64,000 bases of DNA, from the NCBI GenBank assembly GCA_910577655.1, contig CAJTOW010000001.1:1-64000 (forward strand), given 5' to 3'. Within the stretch, counting starts at the first letter, position 1, and each line of letters opens with the position of its first letter. Positions 17,197 through 26,248 of this stretch are shown here, piece after piece. The position numbers were made by a program, and so were the translations under genes. The DNA comes from an uncultured Lachnospiraceae bacterium. GTDB taxonomy: Bacteria; Bacillota; Clostridia; Lachnospirales; Lachnospiraceae. A model generated the notes under the pieces. It was not told where the DNA came from, ran no database searches, and saw nothing but the letters and a program-made list of their open reading frames with translations.

Positions 17197-20100
17197 ATGT
17201 ACATTGCAGACTTACACATTCATTCGCGTTACTCTCGTGCCACCAGCAGGGAGTGTGTGCCGGAATATCTGGATCTGTGGGCCAGACGGAAAGGGATCAG
17301 CCTTCTGGGAACCGGGGATTTCACCCATCCGGCATGGCGGCAGGAGCTAAGGGAGAAGCTGGTGACGGCAGAGGACGGTCTCTACTGTCTGAGAGAGGAG
17401 CTGCGGCTGAAAGACCGTGCTCCCACGGGAAATGGGGCCCCGCGGTTTGTGGTATCAGGGGAGATCAGCTCCATCTATAAGAAAAACGGGCGGGTGCGCA
17501 AGGTACATAATCTGATCCTGCTGCCAGGCCTTGGGGAGGCAGAGCTTCTGGCCCGGAGGCTGGAAACCATCGGAAATATCCATTCGGACGGAAGGCCGAT
17601 CCTGGGGCTGGACAGCCGGGATCTGCTGGAGATCACCCTGGAGGTATGTCCCAGGGCCATCTTTGTGCCGGCCCATATCTGGACGCCCCATTTTTCCATG
17701 TTGGGGGCATTTTCCGGGTTTGACACAGTAGAGGAGTGCTTTGAGGATCTGGCGCCCCAGATTCATGCTATTGAGACTGGGCTTTCTTCGGATCCGCCTA
17801 TGAACTGGCGGCTGTCGGCGCTGGATAAGTTCCACATGATCTCCAATTCGGACGCACATTCTCCCTCCAGACTGGGGAGGGAGGCGAACCTTCTTGACAT
17901 TCCCATGTCCTATGACGGGCTTTATGACGCCATCCAGAAGGGGGTGGGGCTGGCCGGAACCATCGAGTTCTTCCCGGAGGAGGGCAAGTACCACTACGAC
18001 GGCCACCGTAAATGTCATCTGTGTTTAAGTCCCCAGGAGGCAGAAGCGTATCAGGGGAAGTGTCCGGTATGCGGCAAAAAGCTTACCCTGGGTGTATCAC
18101 ACCGGATCCAGCAGCTGGCAGACCGTGCAGAGGGATTTACACGTCCGGGGGCAGTGCCCTTTGAAAGTCTTGTACCTCTGCCAGAGGTGATCGCGGCCTC
18201 CACGGGCCATGGGGCAGCCAGCGTCAGGGTACAGCGGCTGTATGAGGAGATGCTGGGAAAGCTGGGAACGGAATTTTCTATTCTCCGGGAGCTGTCCATA
18301 GAGGATATCCGGCGTCAGTCCGGATATCAGATTGGAGAGGGGATCCGGCGGCTGCGTGAGGGAAACGTGGGCCGGTTCCCGGGGTTCGACGGGGAATACG
18401 GCACGATCCAGCTGTTTGAGCCTTCGGAGCTGGATGCCATGGAAGGGCAGATGAGTCTGTTCGGGCAGAATGGAGCCGGATTTGAAGGCAGGATCCGGCA
18501 GGTGGCAAAGAAGCGGAATGCTGTCAGAGAAGGAGACACTGGGAAAAAGATGCCACAGGCAGCGGAGGCAGAAAGCAGGCGGCAATCCGCCTCCTCTGAA
18601 CTTCTTAATGAGGAACAGCTCCTGGCCGTCCGGTCCCTGGCTCCCAGGACAGCTGTGATTGCAGGTCCGGGAACCGGCAAGACGAAAACCCTTATTTCCC
18701 ATATTCTTTATCTGCTGCAGCACCATAGGGTGAAGCCTTCAGATATCACGGCGGTGACATTTACCAACAAGGCGGCCCAGGAAATGCGGACCCGGCTGAA
18801 GGAACAGCTGGGCAGACATGGGGCAGCCGGGAAGATACGGATCGGAACTTTCCACTCCATCTGCCAGGAGCTGCTGCGGGCAGATGGAAAGGAGTTTGCC
18901 ATAGCAGACGAGGGTACGGTGCTGGAGCTGGTCCGGGAGGTGGCAGAGGAGCTGGGAATCCAGGGAAATGTGAAAGCGCTGCGGCAGGATATATCCAGGA
19001 GAAAGACGGCGCTGGCACTGGAAACAGAAGGCAGGGAGGCAGCAGACGCAGACCAGCTGATTCTCTGCTATGAGAAACGCCTTTCCCAGTTAGATGCCAT
19101 GGATTTCGACGATCTTCTGATCCGGGCACTTAAGGGTGCGGAGGAAGGAGGGGAAGTCTTCCCCTACCTTCTGGTAGATGAATTCCAGGATATCAGTCCA
19201 CTCCAGTACCGGCTGATCCAGGCCTGGGGCCGGGGAGGGCGGGAGATTTTCATCATTGGGGATCCGGATCAGGCCATCTACGGCTTCCGGGGAGCAGATG
19301 CGGCATGCTTCCGGCGGTTCTGCAGGGAGGAGGAGACCCAGATTATCCATCTGGTGAGGAACTACCGGTCTGCGCCGGAGATTCTGACAGCGGCGGAGAC
19401 GGTGCTGGAGGGCAATGGAGGGACCCGGGACTATAGCCAGATCAGTATTCCAGCAGACAGGTCTGTGTCCAAGGGAGCTTTTCTGGAGGAGGGAACGGAG
19501 TCTGGGAATCTGGGGCGGAGGCTGGAGCCTATGCAGCCTCCGGGCCTGCCGGTGCGTCTTGTGGAGGCGTCCGGGGAACGGGCGGAAGCCATCTTCGTGG
19601 CAAAGGAGATCAACCGTCTGGTGGGCGGTATGGATATGCTGGACGCCCAGGAGGGCTTCGCCTGCCCGGACAGCAAAAGTCCCAGAAGCTTTGCGGATAT
19701 TGCAGTGATCTACCGGACCCACCGTCAGGCAGAGATTCTGGAAGCCTGCCTGAAAAAGGAAGGGATCCCTTATATAGTTACCGGGCGGGAAGAATTTCTG
19801 GAGGAGGATATGGTACGGGGAAGTCTGGGATTCTTTCGGAGTGTCGTAAATCCCTATGACCATCTGTCGCGGAAGCTGTGTCTGCGGCTTCTGTGGGGTG
19901 TGGGCGAAGAAGACATTGCCCGGTGCGCCTATCCGGCTCTGGTGGAGAAGTACGAGAAAGCCTGCAGGCGGGGAAAGCCGCGGACTCTGTGGGACAGCTG
20001 GAGGGCAGATATGGAGCTTATGGAGCATCCGGGACTGGAGAAGCTGTCGGACATGGCAGTATTTTATAAGACTATGGAGGAAATGCTCACGGCCCTGGCC

Positions 20101-20457
20101 TTTGGCAGGGAGAGTGACCTGAAACGCTGTGGCGGGAAGCATTACACCGCTGATTCGGTGACGCTGATGACCATGCATGGCTCCAAGGGACTGGAATTTC
20201 CGGTTGTTCTCCTGTACGGAGTGAAAAAGGGAATCATGCCTTTGGAATATAAAGGACGGGATACGGATCTGGACGAGGAGAGGAGGCTTCTCTACGTGGC
20301 CATGACCCGTGCCAGGGAGGAGCTAATCATGACGGCTTCCGGCGGAATGTCCCGGTTTCTGGAGGAGGCAGGGGAAGGATGCTTTGTGAAGGAGCAGACC
20401 CGGCAGAAGGAGAGAGGATGGGAGAACGGATACCAGATGAGCCTGTTTGATCTTTAA
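17197..20457 (+). CDS. PHP (EndoQ-like) endonuclease fused to UvrD/PcrA-type helicase
   Basis: A 1086-residue fusion. Residues 1-~400 form a PHP metal-dependent domain of the EndoQ type: DLHIHSRYSR (D5, H7, H9), GTGDFTHP near 47-54, HIWTPHFS near 160, SDAHSPSRLGREAN near 219, and a four-Cys zinc ribbon (CHLC...CPVC, about 272-292). EndoQ cleaves DNA next to deaminated bases. Residues ~465-1086 form a superfamily 1A 3'-5' helicase: GPGTGKTKT (about 489-497), TFTNKAAQEM, the DEFQD box (about 659), GDPDQAIYGFRGAD, TMHGSKGLEF and YVAMTRARE. The fusion suggests coupled nicking and unwinding in base-damage repair. It has its own promoter upstream, and the next gene uses a separate promoter. Confidence 0.88.
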   Translation: MYIADLHIHSRYSRATSRECVPEYLDLWARRKGISLLGTGDFTHPAWRQELREKLVTAEDGLYCLREELRLKDRAPTGNGAPRFVVSGEISSIYKKNGRVRKVHNLILLPGLGEAELLARRLETIGNIHSDGRPILGLDSRDLLEITLEVCPRAIFVPAHIWTPHFSMLGAFSGFDTVEECFEDLAPQIHAIETGLSSDPPMNWRLSALDKFHMISNSDAHSPSRLGREANLLDIPMSYDGLYDAIQKGVGLAGTIEFFPEEGKYHYDGHRKCHLCLSPQEAEAYQGKCPVCGKKLTLGVSHRIQQLADRAEGFTRPGAVPFESLVPLPEVIAASTGHGAASVRVQRLYEEMLGKLGTEFSILRELSIEDIRRQSGYQIGEGIRRLREGNVGRFPGFDGEYGTIQLFEPSELDAMEGQMSLFGQNGAGFEGRIRQVAKKRNAVREGDTGKKMPQAAEAESRRQSASSELLNEEQLLAVRSLAPRTAVIAGPGTGKTKTLISHILYLLQHHRVKPSDITAVTFTNKAAQEMRTRLKEQLGRHGAAGKIRIGTFHSICQELLRADGKEFAIADEGTVLELVREVAEELGIQGNVKALRQDISRRKTALALETEGREAADADQLILCYEKRLSQLDAMDFDDLLIRALKGAEEGGEVFPYLLVDEFQDISPLQYRLIQAWGRGGREIFIIGDPDQAIYGFRGADAACFRRFCREEETQIIHLVRNYRSAPEILTAAETVLEGNGGTRDYSQISIPADRSVSKGAFLEEGTESGNLGRRLEPMQPPGLPVRLVEASGERAEAIFVAKEINRLVGGMDMLDAQEGFACPDSKSPRSFADIAVIYRTHRQAEILEACLKKEGIPYIVTGREEFLEEDMVRGSLGFFRSVVNPYDHLSRKLCLRLLWGVGEEDIARCAYPALVEKYEKACRRGKPRTLWDSWRADMELMEHPGLEKLSDMAVFYKTMEEMLTALAFGRESDLKRCGGKHYTADSVTLMTMHGSKGLEFPVVLLYGVKKGIMPLEYKGRDTDLDEERRLLYVAMTRAREELIMTASGGMSRFLEEAGEGCFVKEQTRQKERGWENGYQMSLFDL

Positions 20458-20501
20458 TAAGTATGCCACATTATGCAGTGGCTTTACAGCATAATAATGG
20501 C

Positions 20502-20530
20502 TTTACATACTTAATTGATGGCATTATAAT
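20502..20530 (+). promoter_or_regulatory. Strong sigma-70 promoter for the 60-residue protein
   Basis: TTTACA (20502-20507), a 17-base spacer, TATAAT (20525-20530), about 46 bases before the start. Confidence 0.7.
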
Positions 20531-20576
20531 ATTGACAAGAGTTCTATAGTGATAGAAATTAGAAGGGAGAAGGGAA

Positions 20577-20759
20577 ATGTCAGAAAAAGAGATGATCAAA
20601 ATATCAGTGGAAGAGTTCTCGCGGTTACAGGATTATATGCAGTTGGTAGACAAGGGGGCTGAGGCTTATGCGGTTATGAAAAAGCGGTACCTGGATTTAA
20701 AGGTTATTCTTACATCGTCCGGAATTAATCTTACGGATATTGACCGGTTAAAGGAATAA
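20577..20759 (+). CDS. Small conserved-looking acidic/helical protein, function unknown
   Basis: A 60-residue protein with a clear RBS (GAAGGGAGAAGGG) just upstream of the ATG. It is predicted helical (ISVEEFSRLQDYMQLVDKG, then KKRYLDLKVILTSSGINLTDIDRL) with an S/T-x-E-E-F start typical of small DNA-binding or adaptor proteins, but I recognise no family. It forms its own transcription unit, with a near-consensus promoter at 20502-20530 and a terminator at 20774-20818, which supports a real, well-expressed gene. It stands just left of the AT-rich glycan island. Confidence 0.7.
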   Translation: MSEKEMIKISVEEFSRLQDYMQLVDKGAEAYAVMKKRYLDLKVILTSSGINLTDIDRLKE

Positions 20760-20773
20760 TCCGTATAGTAAAG

Positions 20774-20818
20774 GGTGTAACATCATGGATCTTATGGCCA
20801 TGGCGTTACACCTTTTTT
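20774..20818 (+). terminator. Rho-independent terminator of the 60-residue protein gene
   Basis: GGTGTAAC (20774-20781) pairs with GTTACACC (20805-20812), with an inner CATGG/CCATG stem, followed by six T. Confidence 0.75.
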
Positions 20819-20996
20819 ATAAGCTGATTTTAGTGTGTTTTCAAGGAAAAGTGATTTATTTTAAAATGTCATAGGTTTTTTTAAATCATCTGCGCCAGAA
20901 AAAACAAACCAATTCTTTATTTATATCGTCGTCTTTCTCGATAACTTAAGTTTTTTCTTTGTTGATTATCACAATGCTTTTTAAAAGAAAAATTAT

Positions 20997-21020
20997 TTGA
21001 AAAACCTATAGGTTTTTCAA
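20997..21020. promoter_or_regulatory. Perfect 24-bp palindrome before the recombinase-like gene
   Basis: TTGAAAAACCTA followed by its exact reverse complement, 17 bases before ATG 21038. A lone half-site ATAGGTTTTT recurs at 20871-20880. It may be the operator of the adjacent recombinase-like protein or the site of another regulator of the glycan island. The AT-rich leader 20819-20996 shows no gene. Confidence 0.65.
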
Positions 21021-21037
21021 CGCAAAGGGGGCGCTAT

Positions 21038-21652
21038 ATGGGCAGGGTTTATGCCTACAGCCGGGTCGCTCCGGGTGAGAGTGAGACAGAGATCCGGGCA
21101 GCCATGGAAGAGATGCAGGTGGCATGTGAAGATGTCTATGTGGACCAGCCGCTACAGAAGCAGAGAAAATTTCCCCAGTATTTAAAGGTACTGAAAAAAC
21201 TGGTGCCGGGAGACCTGCTGTATATCCGGGGCCTGTCTGACCTGGGAGACGGGTATGGAGAAGTGAAGGAGCAGTGGAGAATCCTGACAAAGGAAAAGAA
21301 AGTGGATGTGATCGTCCTGGAGATCCCGCAGCTGGATACCCGCAAAGGGAAAGTACAGTATGGTCCCCTGGTGGCAGATGTGGTCTATTCCCTGCTGGAA
21401 TACTTCACGGACAGTGATTCCAATGTGCGGAAAAGCAGACAGCGGGAAGGGATTGCAGAAGCAAAAAAGAAAGGTATCAAGTTTGGCCGTCCGCCGAAAC
21501 AGATGCCGGAGAATTTCTACCAGATTTATAATCAGTGGGTTTCTAAGGAGATTACGGCTACGGAGGCGGCGAAGCTGTGTAATGTGAGCCGGACCATGTT
21601 TTATCAGAAGGTAAAGGAAGTGCAGGCCGGACTGGAAAAATTTAAAAAGTGA
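21038..21652 (+). CDS. Serine-recombinase (resolvase) homologue lacking catalytic residues
   Basis: A 204-residue protein with the full resolvase layout: an N-terminal fold (VYAYSRV), the long E helix (about 110-145), the GRPP hinge (150-153) and a C-terminal helix-turn-helix (171-193, ITATEAAKLCNVSRTMFYQKV). The nucleophilic Ser expected after YxRV is Ala (A11), and the LDRLGR motif reads LSDLGD (66-71), so the catalytic Asp and both Arg are replaced. Only R9 remains. It should bind DNA but not recombine. The 24-bp palindrome in its leader is a likely binding site. As the first gene before the pseudaminic-acid cluster, only 25 bases upstream of it, it may be a transcription factor of the island. 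Confidence 0.8.
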   Translation: MGRVYAYSRVAPGESETEIRAAMEEMQVACEDVYVDQPLQKQRKFPQYLKVLKKLVPGDLLYIRGLSDLGDGYGEVKEQWRILTKEKKVDVIVLEIPQLDTRKGKVQYGPLVADVVYSLLEYFTDSDSNVRKSRQREGIAEAKKKGIKFGRPPKQMPENFYQIYNQWVSKEITATEAAKLCNVSRTMFYQKVKEVQAGLEKFKK

Positions 21653-21677
21653 AAATTTTATAGGCGGAATATGAAAG

Positions 21678-23012
21678 ATGGATGTTGGTAAAAGATTAAG
21701 ATTTGTTATTTGGGGAGCAGGAGCCAGAAGCTTTCTGGCAGTAAATGTATTAGGATTAGAAAATGTGGAAGTGTTTGTTGATCAAAATAAAACATTACAG
21801 TCATCATCCTATTATGGCAAAAGGGTCATTTCTCCTGAATGTTTTTTTTCCGAATATTCTTCCTATCCGGTGATGATTACACCGGAAGGGTATGAACAAG
21901 AAATAAAAGAAATGATGGCGAAGCAAGGAATATTTTGGGGTTTCCTATTTGAAGATGAGTATCTAAATATGGAAACTGCGTTTTTGCAGATGCCATTAAA
22001 TCAATTTACGAATAGCTATAGCCCAGAAAAAATACAAAGTATTTTTGGAATAAATCTGATGTCGTTGTGTTTATACAGTTATCTCGAACAGAAAGGATTC
22101 TCTTGTGAAATTATACCATCAGAAAATGACAGTGAAGAGCTTAAACAATATGTTAAGAATGTTTTAGGCATGAACTTGTCGCCGGAAAGCCGGATTGATA
22201 ATGAGAAAAGACAAATCCATCTTGCCAGAAAACCAGTTTCGAAGAAGGATGATGAACGTATTCAGACTTATGAGGATTGTTATTTTGCACCATGGAATAA
22301 AGAACTTTTTTACAAGAGCAGACTTGAAAAATTTCGCGGGATACATCAGGGGAAAAGAGGTTTTATTGTAGGAACAGGACCAAGTCTGAAGATTCAAGAT
22401 TTGGATATTTTAGAAAGGAATCATGAGATTTCTTTCAGTATGAACAGTATATATAAGGCATTTCCAAGGACAATTTGGAGGCCGGATTATTATATGATCG
22501 CTGATACGAATTGTACAATACTTAATAAAAAACATATTCTGGAGATGGAAGCAAAATATAAGTTTGTTGCGGATATAGCCTGGACCCAGGAATATGAGAA
22601 ACATGAAAATATATTTCAATGGCATGTGATTAGAGGCAGTGAGCATATTTGTAATAGGATACCATTTCCAATGCCTAAGTTTACGGATGATTTTTCGAAG
22701 GGTTCTTATGCTGGAATGACAGTCACTTATGATGGCTGTTTGCAGTTGGCTGCATTTATGGGATTTTCAGAAATATATCTGATTGGCATGGATTGCAGCA
22801 ATTATGGGACAGCTACCGTTCATTTTTCGGATGATTATGAAGGTGATGAAAAGGGGAGTATTCCCGGATATCTTCAAGTGGAAAAAATTATTTTGGCCTA
22901 TCAGTCTGCCAGAAATTATGCTGATTCACATGGATTTAAAATTTTTAATGCAACAAGAGGAGGAAAGCTGGAAGTCTTTCAGAGAGTGGATTTTGACAGT
23001 CTCTTTGGTTGA
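21678..23012 (+). CDS. DUF115 / MptE-like glycan protein (motility-accessory-factor type)
   Basis: A 444-residue protein. The central and C-terminal part carries the DUF115/MAF-like core: GKRGFIVGTGPSLKIQDLDIL (about 225-245), then RPDYYMIADTN, GSYAGMTVTYDGCLQLAAFMGFSEIYLIGMD and a C-terminal Tyr/Asp-rich end. Members of the family near nonulosonic-acid genes (Maf) transfer pseudaminic or legionaminic acid onto flagellin; others modify surface proteins. The N-terminal ~200 residues resemble the NAD-like fold often found there (WGAGARSFLAVNVLGLENVEVFVDQN). The start is ATG 21678; GAAAG just before it is a weak RBS. The AT-rich codon use begins here and differs from the upstream genes. It is likely the sugar-transfer step for the cluster that follows. 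Confidence 0.7.
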   Translation: MDVGKRLRFVIWGAGARSFLAVNVLGLENVEVFVDQNKTLQSSSYYGKRVISPECFFSEYSSYPVMITPEGYEQEIKEMMAKQGIFWGFLFEDEYLNMETAFLQMPLNQFTNSYSPEKIQSIFGINLMSLCLYSYLEQKGFSCEIIPSENDSEELKQYVKNVLGMNLSPESRIDNEKRQIHLARKPVSKKDDERIQTYEDCYFAPWNKELFYKSRLEKFRGIHQGKRGFIVGTGPSLKIQDLDILERNHEISFSMNSIYKAFPRTIWRPDYYMIADTNCTILNKKHILEMEAKYKFVADIAWTQEYEKHENIFQWHVIRGSEHICNRIPFPMPKFTDDFSKGSYAGMTVTYDGCLQLAAFMGFSEIYLIGMDCSNYGTATVHFSDDYEGDEKGSIPGYLQVEKIILAYQSARNYADSHGFKIFNATRGGKLEVFQRVDFDSLFG

Positions 23013-23036
23013 AGGTCTATTTGAGGAGATAATAAG

Positions 23037-24458
23037 TTGAAAAGAAGGATACTGATTTACAATTGGATACCATTTGATGACAGTTCACAAAAAGGAGGAG
23101 GAGTTTCTGTATATGTAAAAAATCTGATTAATGCGCTGATTAAAACGCAGAAATGGGATGTGTATTTTCTGAGTTCCGGGCGGGCATATGACATTAATCA
23201 GTATCGGGTTTTTATTGAACCGACACAGAATAGCTACTCCCCATACTGTAAAAGTTTCCAAGTGGTTAATTCACCGGTTCTCGCTGCGGCGAACCTTAGT
23301 CTGCCATATCCCCATATAAGCAACACGGACGAAGTGTTAAAAGCAGTATTAGGGGATTTTATCTTTAACAATAGGATTGATGTTGTGCATTTTCAAAATC
23401 TTGAGGGGCTTTCAGTAAAAGTTCTGGAGTTAAAACAAAGATTTCCGTCGGTGAAATTTATTTATTCAATCCATAACTACTATCTGGTGTGCCCACAAGT
23501 TATGTTCTGGCGTGTAGAAAATGAAAAGTGCGAACGGAATGATGATGGAATTGCCTGCGTTAATTGCGTTCCTAAAGATGTTCATCATTCTAAAATTATA
23601 TTGAACCAATGCATCAATTACTATGCTTCAAAAGGAGAAACTTGTAGCGGACTGATTGGAATAAAAAATGCTGTTGAAAAATATTATCAGGCTTATGAAA
23701 AAGAACAAGGAAAGAAATGGGATCAGAACAGAGAATTTCTGATATATGAGTTTCGGCGATTTCGGGAACAGAATGTGGAATATGCAAACAAATTTTTTGA
23801 CCACATGCTTGCTGTCTCAAAAAGAACATCTGATATTATGGTAGAACATGGAATACAGCCAGACAAAATAAATGTATGTTATATCGGAACTGAAATTGCA
23901 GGAATGCAGAGAGGAAATCAAAGCTGTATGTTTGATGGGGGCTTTTTTCATATATGCTATATGGGATATATGCGCAAAATGAAAGGCTTCTTTTTTTTCC
24001 TTGATGCATTAGAGCAAATGGCAGAGCCTTTATCAATGAAGATGGAAGTGACAATTGCAGCTCTGATTGAGGATGAAGCGGTTTTGGCAAGAATTGAGAA
24101 GTTACGGGAGAAATTCCATAAAATTATGGTATATCAGGGATATACACATTTTGATTTGCCAAATATGCTGGGGAATGTGCATCTGGGAATCGTGCCAGCC
24201 CTATGGGAAGATAATCTTCCGCAGGTTGCGATCGAAATGCAGGCTCATGGAGTACCAGTATTATGTAGTGATTGCGGTGGTGCAAAAGAGCTTCACAATA
24301 ATGATGCTTTTGTATTCAAAGCCAATGATGTGAATGATATGATAAGCAAATTATCGAAAATTATAGAGAATCCGGCACTTTTTGCTGATTATTGGAGAAA
24401 TGCAATGACCCTGGTTACGATGGAAGCACATATCAGGGAACTCCAAAATTATTATTGA
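23037..24458 (+). CDS. GT4-type glycosyltransferase
   Basis: A 473-residue GT-B glycosyltransferase. It starts with TTG (23037) behind GAGGAGATAATAAG; an N-terminal GGGVSVYVKNLINAL nucleotide-sugar loop lies near 21-35, and the C-terminal Rossmann half has YMGYMRKMKGFFFFLDAL and the family's E-x7-E-like ALWEDNLPQVAIEMQAHGVPVLCSDCGGAKEL (about 383-414). It holds an unusual Cys/His-containing insert around 160-200 (CPQVMFWRVENEKC...CVNC), perhaps a metal-binding knob. It follows the MptE-like gene by 24 bases and precedes pseB by 18, all in one operon; probably it builds the surface glycan that carries the nonulosonic acid. Confidence 0.82.
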   Translation: MKRRILIYNWIPFDDSSQKGGGVSVYVKNLINALIKTQKWDVYFLSSGRAYDINQYRVFIEPTQNSYSPYCKSFQVVNSPVLAAANLSLPYPHISNTDEVLKAVLGDFIFNNRIDVVHFQNLEGLSVKVLELKQRFPSVKFIYSIHNYYLVCPQVMFWRVENEKCERNDDGIACVNCVPKDVHHSKIILNQCINYYASKGETCSGLIGIKNAVEKYYQAYEKEQGKKWDQNREFLIYEFRRFREQNVEYANKFFDHMLAVSKRTSDIMVEHGIQPDKINVCYIGTEIAGMQRGNQSCMFDGGFFHICYMGYMRKMKGFFFFLDALEQMAEPLSMKMEVTIAALIEDEAVLARIEKLREKFHKIMVYQGYTHFDLPNMLGNVHLGIVPALWEDNLPQVAIEMQAHGVPVLCSDCGGAKELHNNDAFVFKANDVNDMISKLSKIIENPALFADYWRNAMTLVTMEAHIRELQNYY

Positions 24459-24476
24459 GAGAGGATGGAATAAAAT

Positions 24477-25496
24477 ATGGATAGAAATCATGGAAACGGG
24501 GTGCTGGATAGCCAGACTATATTAATTACAGGAGGAACCGGATCTTTTGGTCATCATTTTGTGGATTATGTTTTCAGCCATTTTAAGCCCCAAAAGGTTA
24601 TTATATACTCGCGTGATGAGTATAAACAGTTTCTTATGAATAATGAATATCGGCAGCATCAGGGACATTTGAGATATTTCATTGGTGATGTCCGAGATTT
24701 GGGTCGGCTTAAGCGTGCCATGAATGGGGTTGATTATGTGATCCATGCAGCAGCACTGAAACAAGTACCAGCCTGCGAATATAATCCAAACGAGGCAATT
24801 AAAACTAATATCAACGGAGCCATGAATGTTATTGAGGCGGCACTGGATGCAAAGGTAAAAAAGGTCGTGGCCTTATCTACAGATAAAGCCGTGAATCCCG
24901 TTAATCTTTATGGGGGCACGAAGCTGGTATCGGACAAGTTATTTACTGCTGCCAATGCCTATTCAGGAAAAAACGGAACCAGATTTGCTGTGGTCCGGTA
25001 TGGAAATGTGGCGGGAAGCCGGGGGTCTGTGATTCCATTTTTTCAAAGTATGATTCAGAACGGGTCGACAGAATTACCCATCACTGACTATAGGATGACA
25101 CGATTTTGGATCAGTCTGGAGCAGGGAGTAGAGTTAGTGATCAAGGCTCTGGAAGAAGCAAATGGTGGGGAGACTTTTATTTCAAAAATTCCATCTTTCA
25201 AAATTGTGGATCTGGCACAAGCGATGCTTCCAGACTGTCATATGCCAGAGGTTGGGATACGGGAGGGAGAAAAACTCCATGAAGTTATGATCACAAAAGA
25301 AGATTCAGATTATACCTATGAATATGAAAAGAATTACATTATATATCCCCATTTTAACTGGTGGGGAGAGTCGGATATCATACCTGGTGGAAAACAAGTA
25401 TCTTCTGATTTTGAGTACTGTTCAGGCACAAACAGTCAATGGATGACGATTGAAGAAATTAGGAATTGTTTGGAAATTATGAAAAGCAATAAGTGA
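24477..25496 (+). CDS. pseB: UDP-GlcNAc 4,6-dehydratase (inverting), PseB
   Basis: A 339-residue extended SDR. It has TGGTGSFG (18-25) for NADP binding, STDKAVNPVNLYGGTKL with the YxxxK pair (Y145, K149), and the family-typical AAALKQVPACEYNPNEA. PseB turns UDP-GlcNAc into the 4-keto-6-deoxy-altro-configured sugar, the first step of pseudaminic acid synthesis, and it hands its product to the aminotransferase PseC (32196-33329) found later in the same operon. It is closely coupled to the glycosyltransferase upstream. Confidence 0.9.
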   Translation: MDRNHGNGVLDSQTILITGGTGSFGHHFVDYVFSHFKPQKVIIYSRDEYKQFLMNNEYRQHQGHLRYFIGDVRDLGRLKRAMNGVDYVIHAAALKQVPACEYNPNEAIKTNINGAMNVIEAALDAKVKKVVALSTDKAVNPVNLYGGTKLVSDKLFTAANAYSGKNGTRFAVVRYGNVAGSRGSVIPFFQSMIQNGSTELPITDYRMTRFWISLEQGVELVIKALEEANGGETFISKIPSFKIVDLAQAMLPDCHMPEVGIREGEKLHEVMITKEDSDYTYEYEKNYIIYPHFNWWGESDIIPGGKQVSSDFEYCSGTNSQWMTIEEIRNCLEIMKSNK

Positions 25497-25544
25497 TTAA
25501 AGCAATTAAACCATTAAATCCAGTTGCCTTGGGAGAATAAAATT

Positions 25545-26246
25545 ATGAGCAGAAAGTGTCTGGCAGTTATTACTGCCCGTGGTGGCAGTAAAAGAATTCC
25601 CGGAAAAAATATCAAAGATTTCTGTGGAAAACCGGTGATCCAGTATTCCATAGAAGCTGCTGTAAATAGTGGAATTTTTGATGAAGTAATGGTATCTACG
25701 GACAGCGAAGAAATCAAAGCAGTGGCAGAACATTGTGGAGGAGCAGTTCCATTTATGAGATCAGCCAGAACCTCTGATGATATGGCAATGACCCATGAGG
25801 TTGTGCTTGAAGTACTGGAAGAATACAGAAAAAGGGGACAGGAGTTTAAATATGTATGCTGCATTTATCCTACAGCACCATTCATTACCAGTCAAAAATT
25901 AAGGGAGAGTATGGAACTGATAGAAAAGAATGGGGCTGATGGGGTAGTACCAGTTGTAGGTTTTTCATTCCCGCCACAGAGATGTTTTGTAATATGCGAT
26001 GGAATGGTACAGTTTCACTGGCCGGAGAATCGCTTGGTACGCTCCCAGGATCTGGAAAAATGGTATCATGACTGTGGGCAGTATTACTTTTTGCGGGTGG
26101 CGTCATTTCTCGAACAGAAAACTATGATTATGAAACACATGATGCCCGTCATTATGAGTGAAATGGAGGTACAGGATATTGATTCCCCGGAGGATTGGAG
26201 GCTGGCAGAAGTGAAATATAAACTATGTAAATTAGAGGGAGTATAG
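25545..26246 (+). CDS. pseF: CMP-nonulosonate (pseudaminate) cytidylyltransferase, PseF
   Basis: A 233-residue nucleotidyltransferase of the CMP-NeuAc-synthetase family. It begins with AVITARGGSKRIPGKNI, the nucleotide-binding motif (about 6-22), then STDSEEI near 49-55, and CCIYPTAPFI near 100-110 and YYFLR near 179 as in PseF/NeuA. ATG 25545 has GGGAG upstream; the ORF could be opened at a TTG 21 bases earlier without such a site. It activates the C9 sugar acid with CTP for transfer. It is directly followed by pseI (2-base gap), a usual pairing. Confidence 0.9.
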   Translation: MSRKCLAVITARGGSKRIPGKNIKDFCGKPVIQYSIEAAVNSGIFDEVMVSTDSEEIKAVAEHCGGAVPFMRSARTSDDMAMTHEVVLEVLEEYRKRGQEFKYVCCIYPTAPFITSQKLRESMELIEKNGADGVVPVVGFSFPPQRCFVICDGMVQFHWPENRLVRSQDLEKWYHDCGQYYFLRVASFLEQKTMIMKHMMPVIMSEMEVQDIDSPEDWRLAEVKYKLCKLEGV

Positions 26247-26248
26247 AG

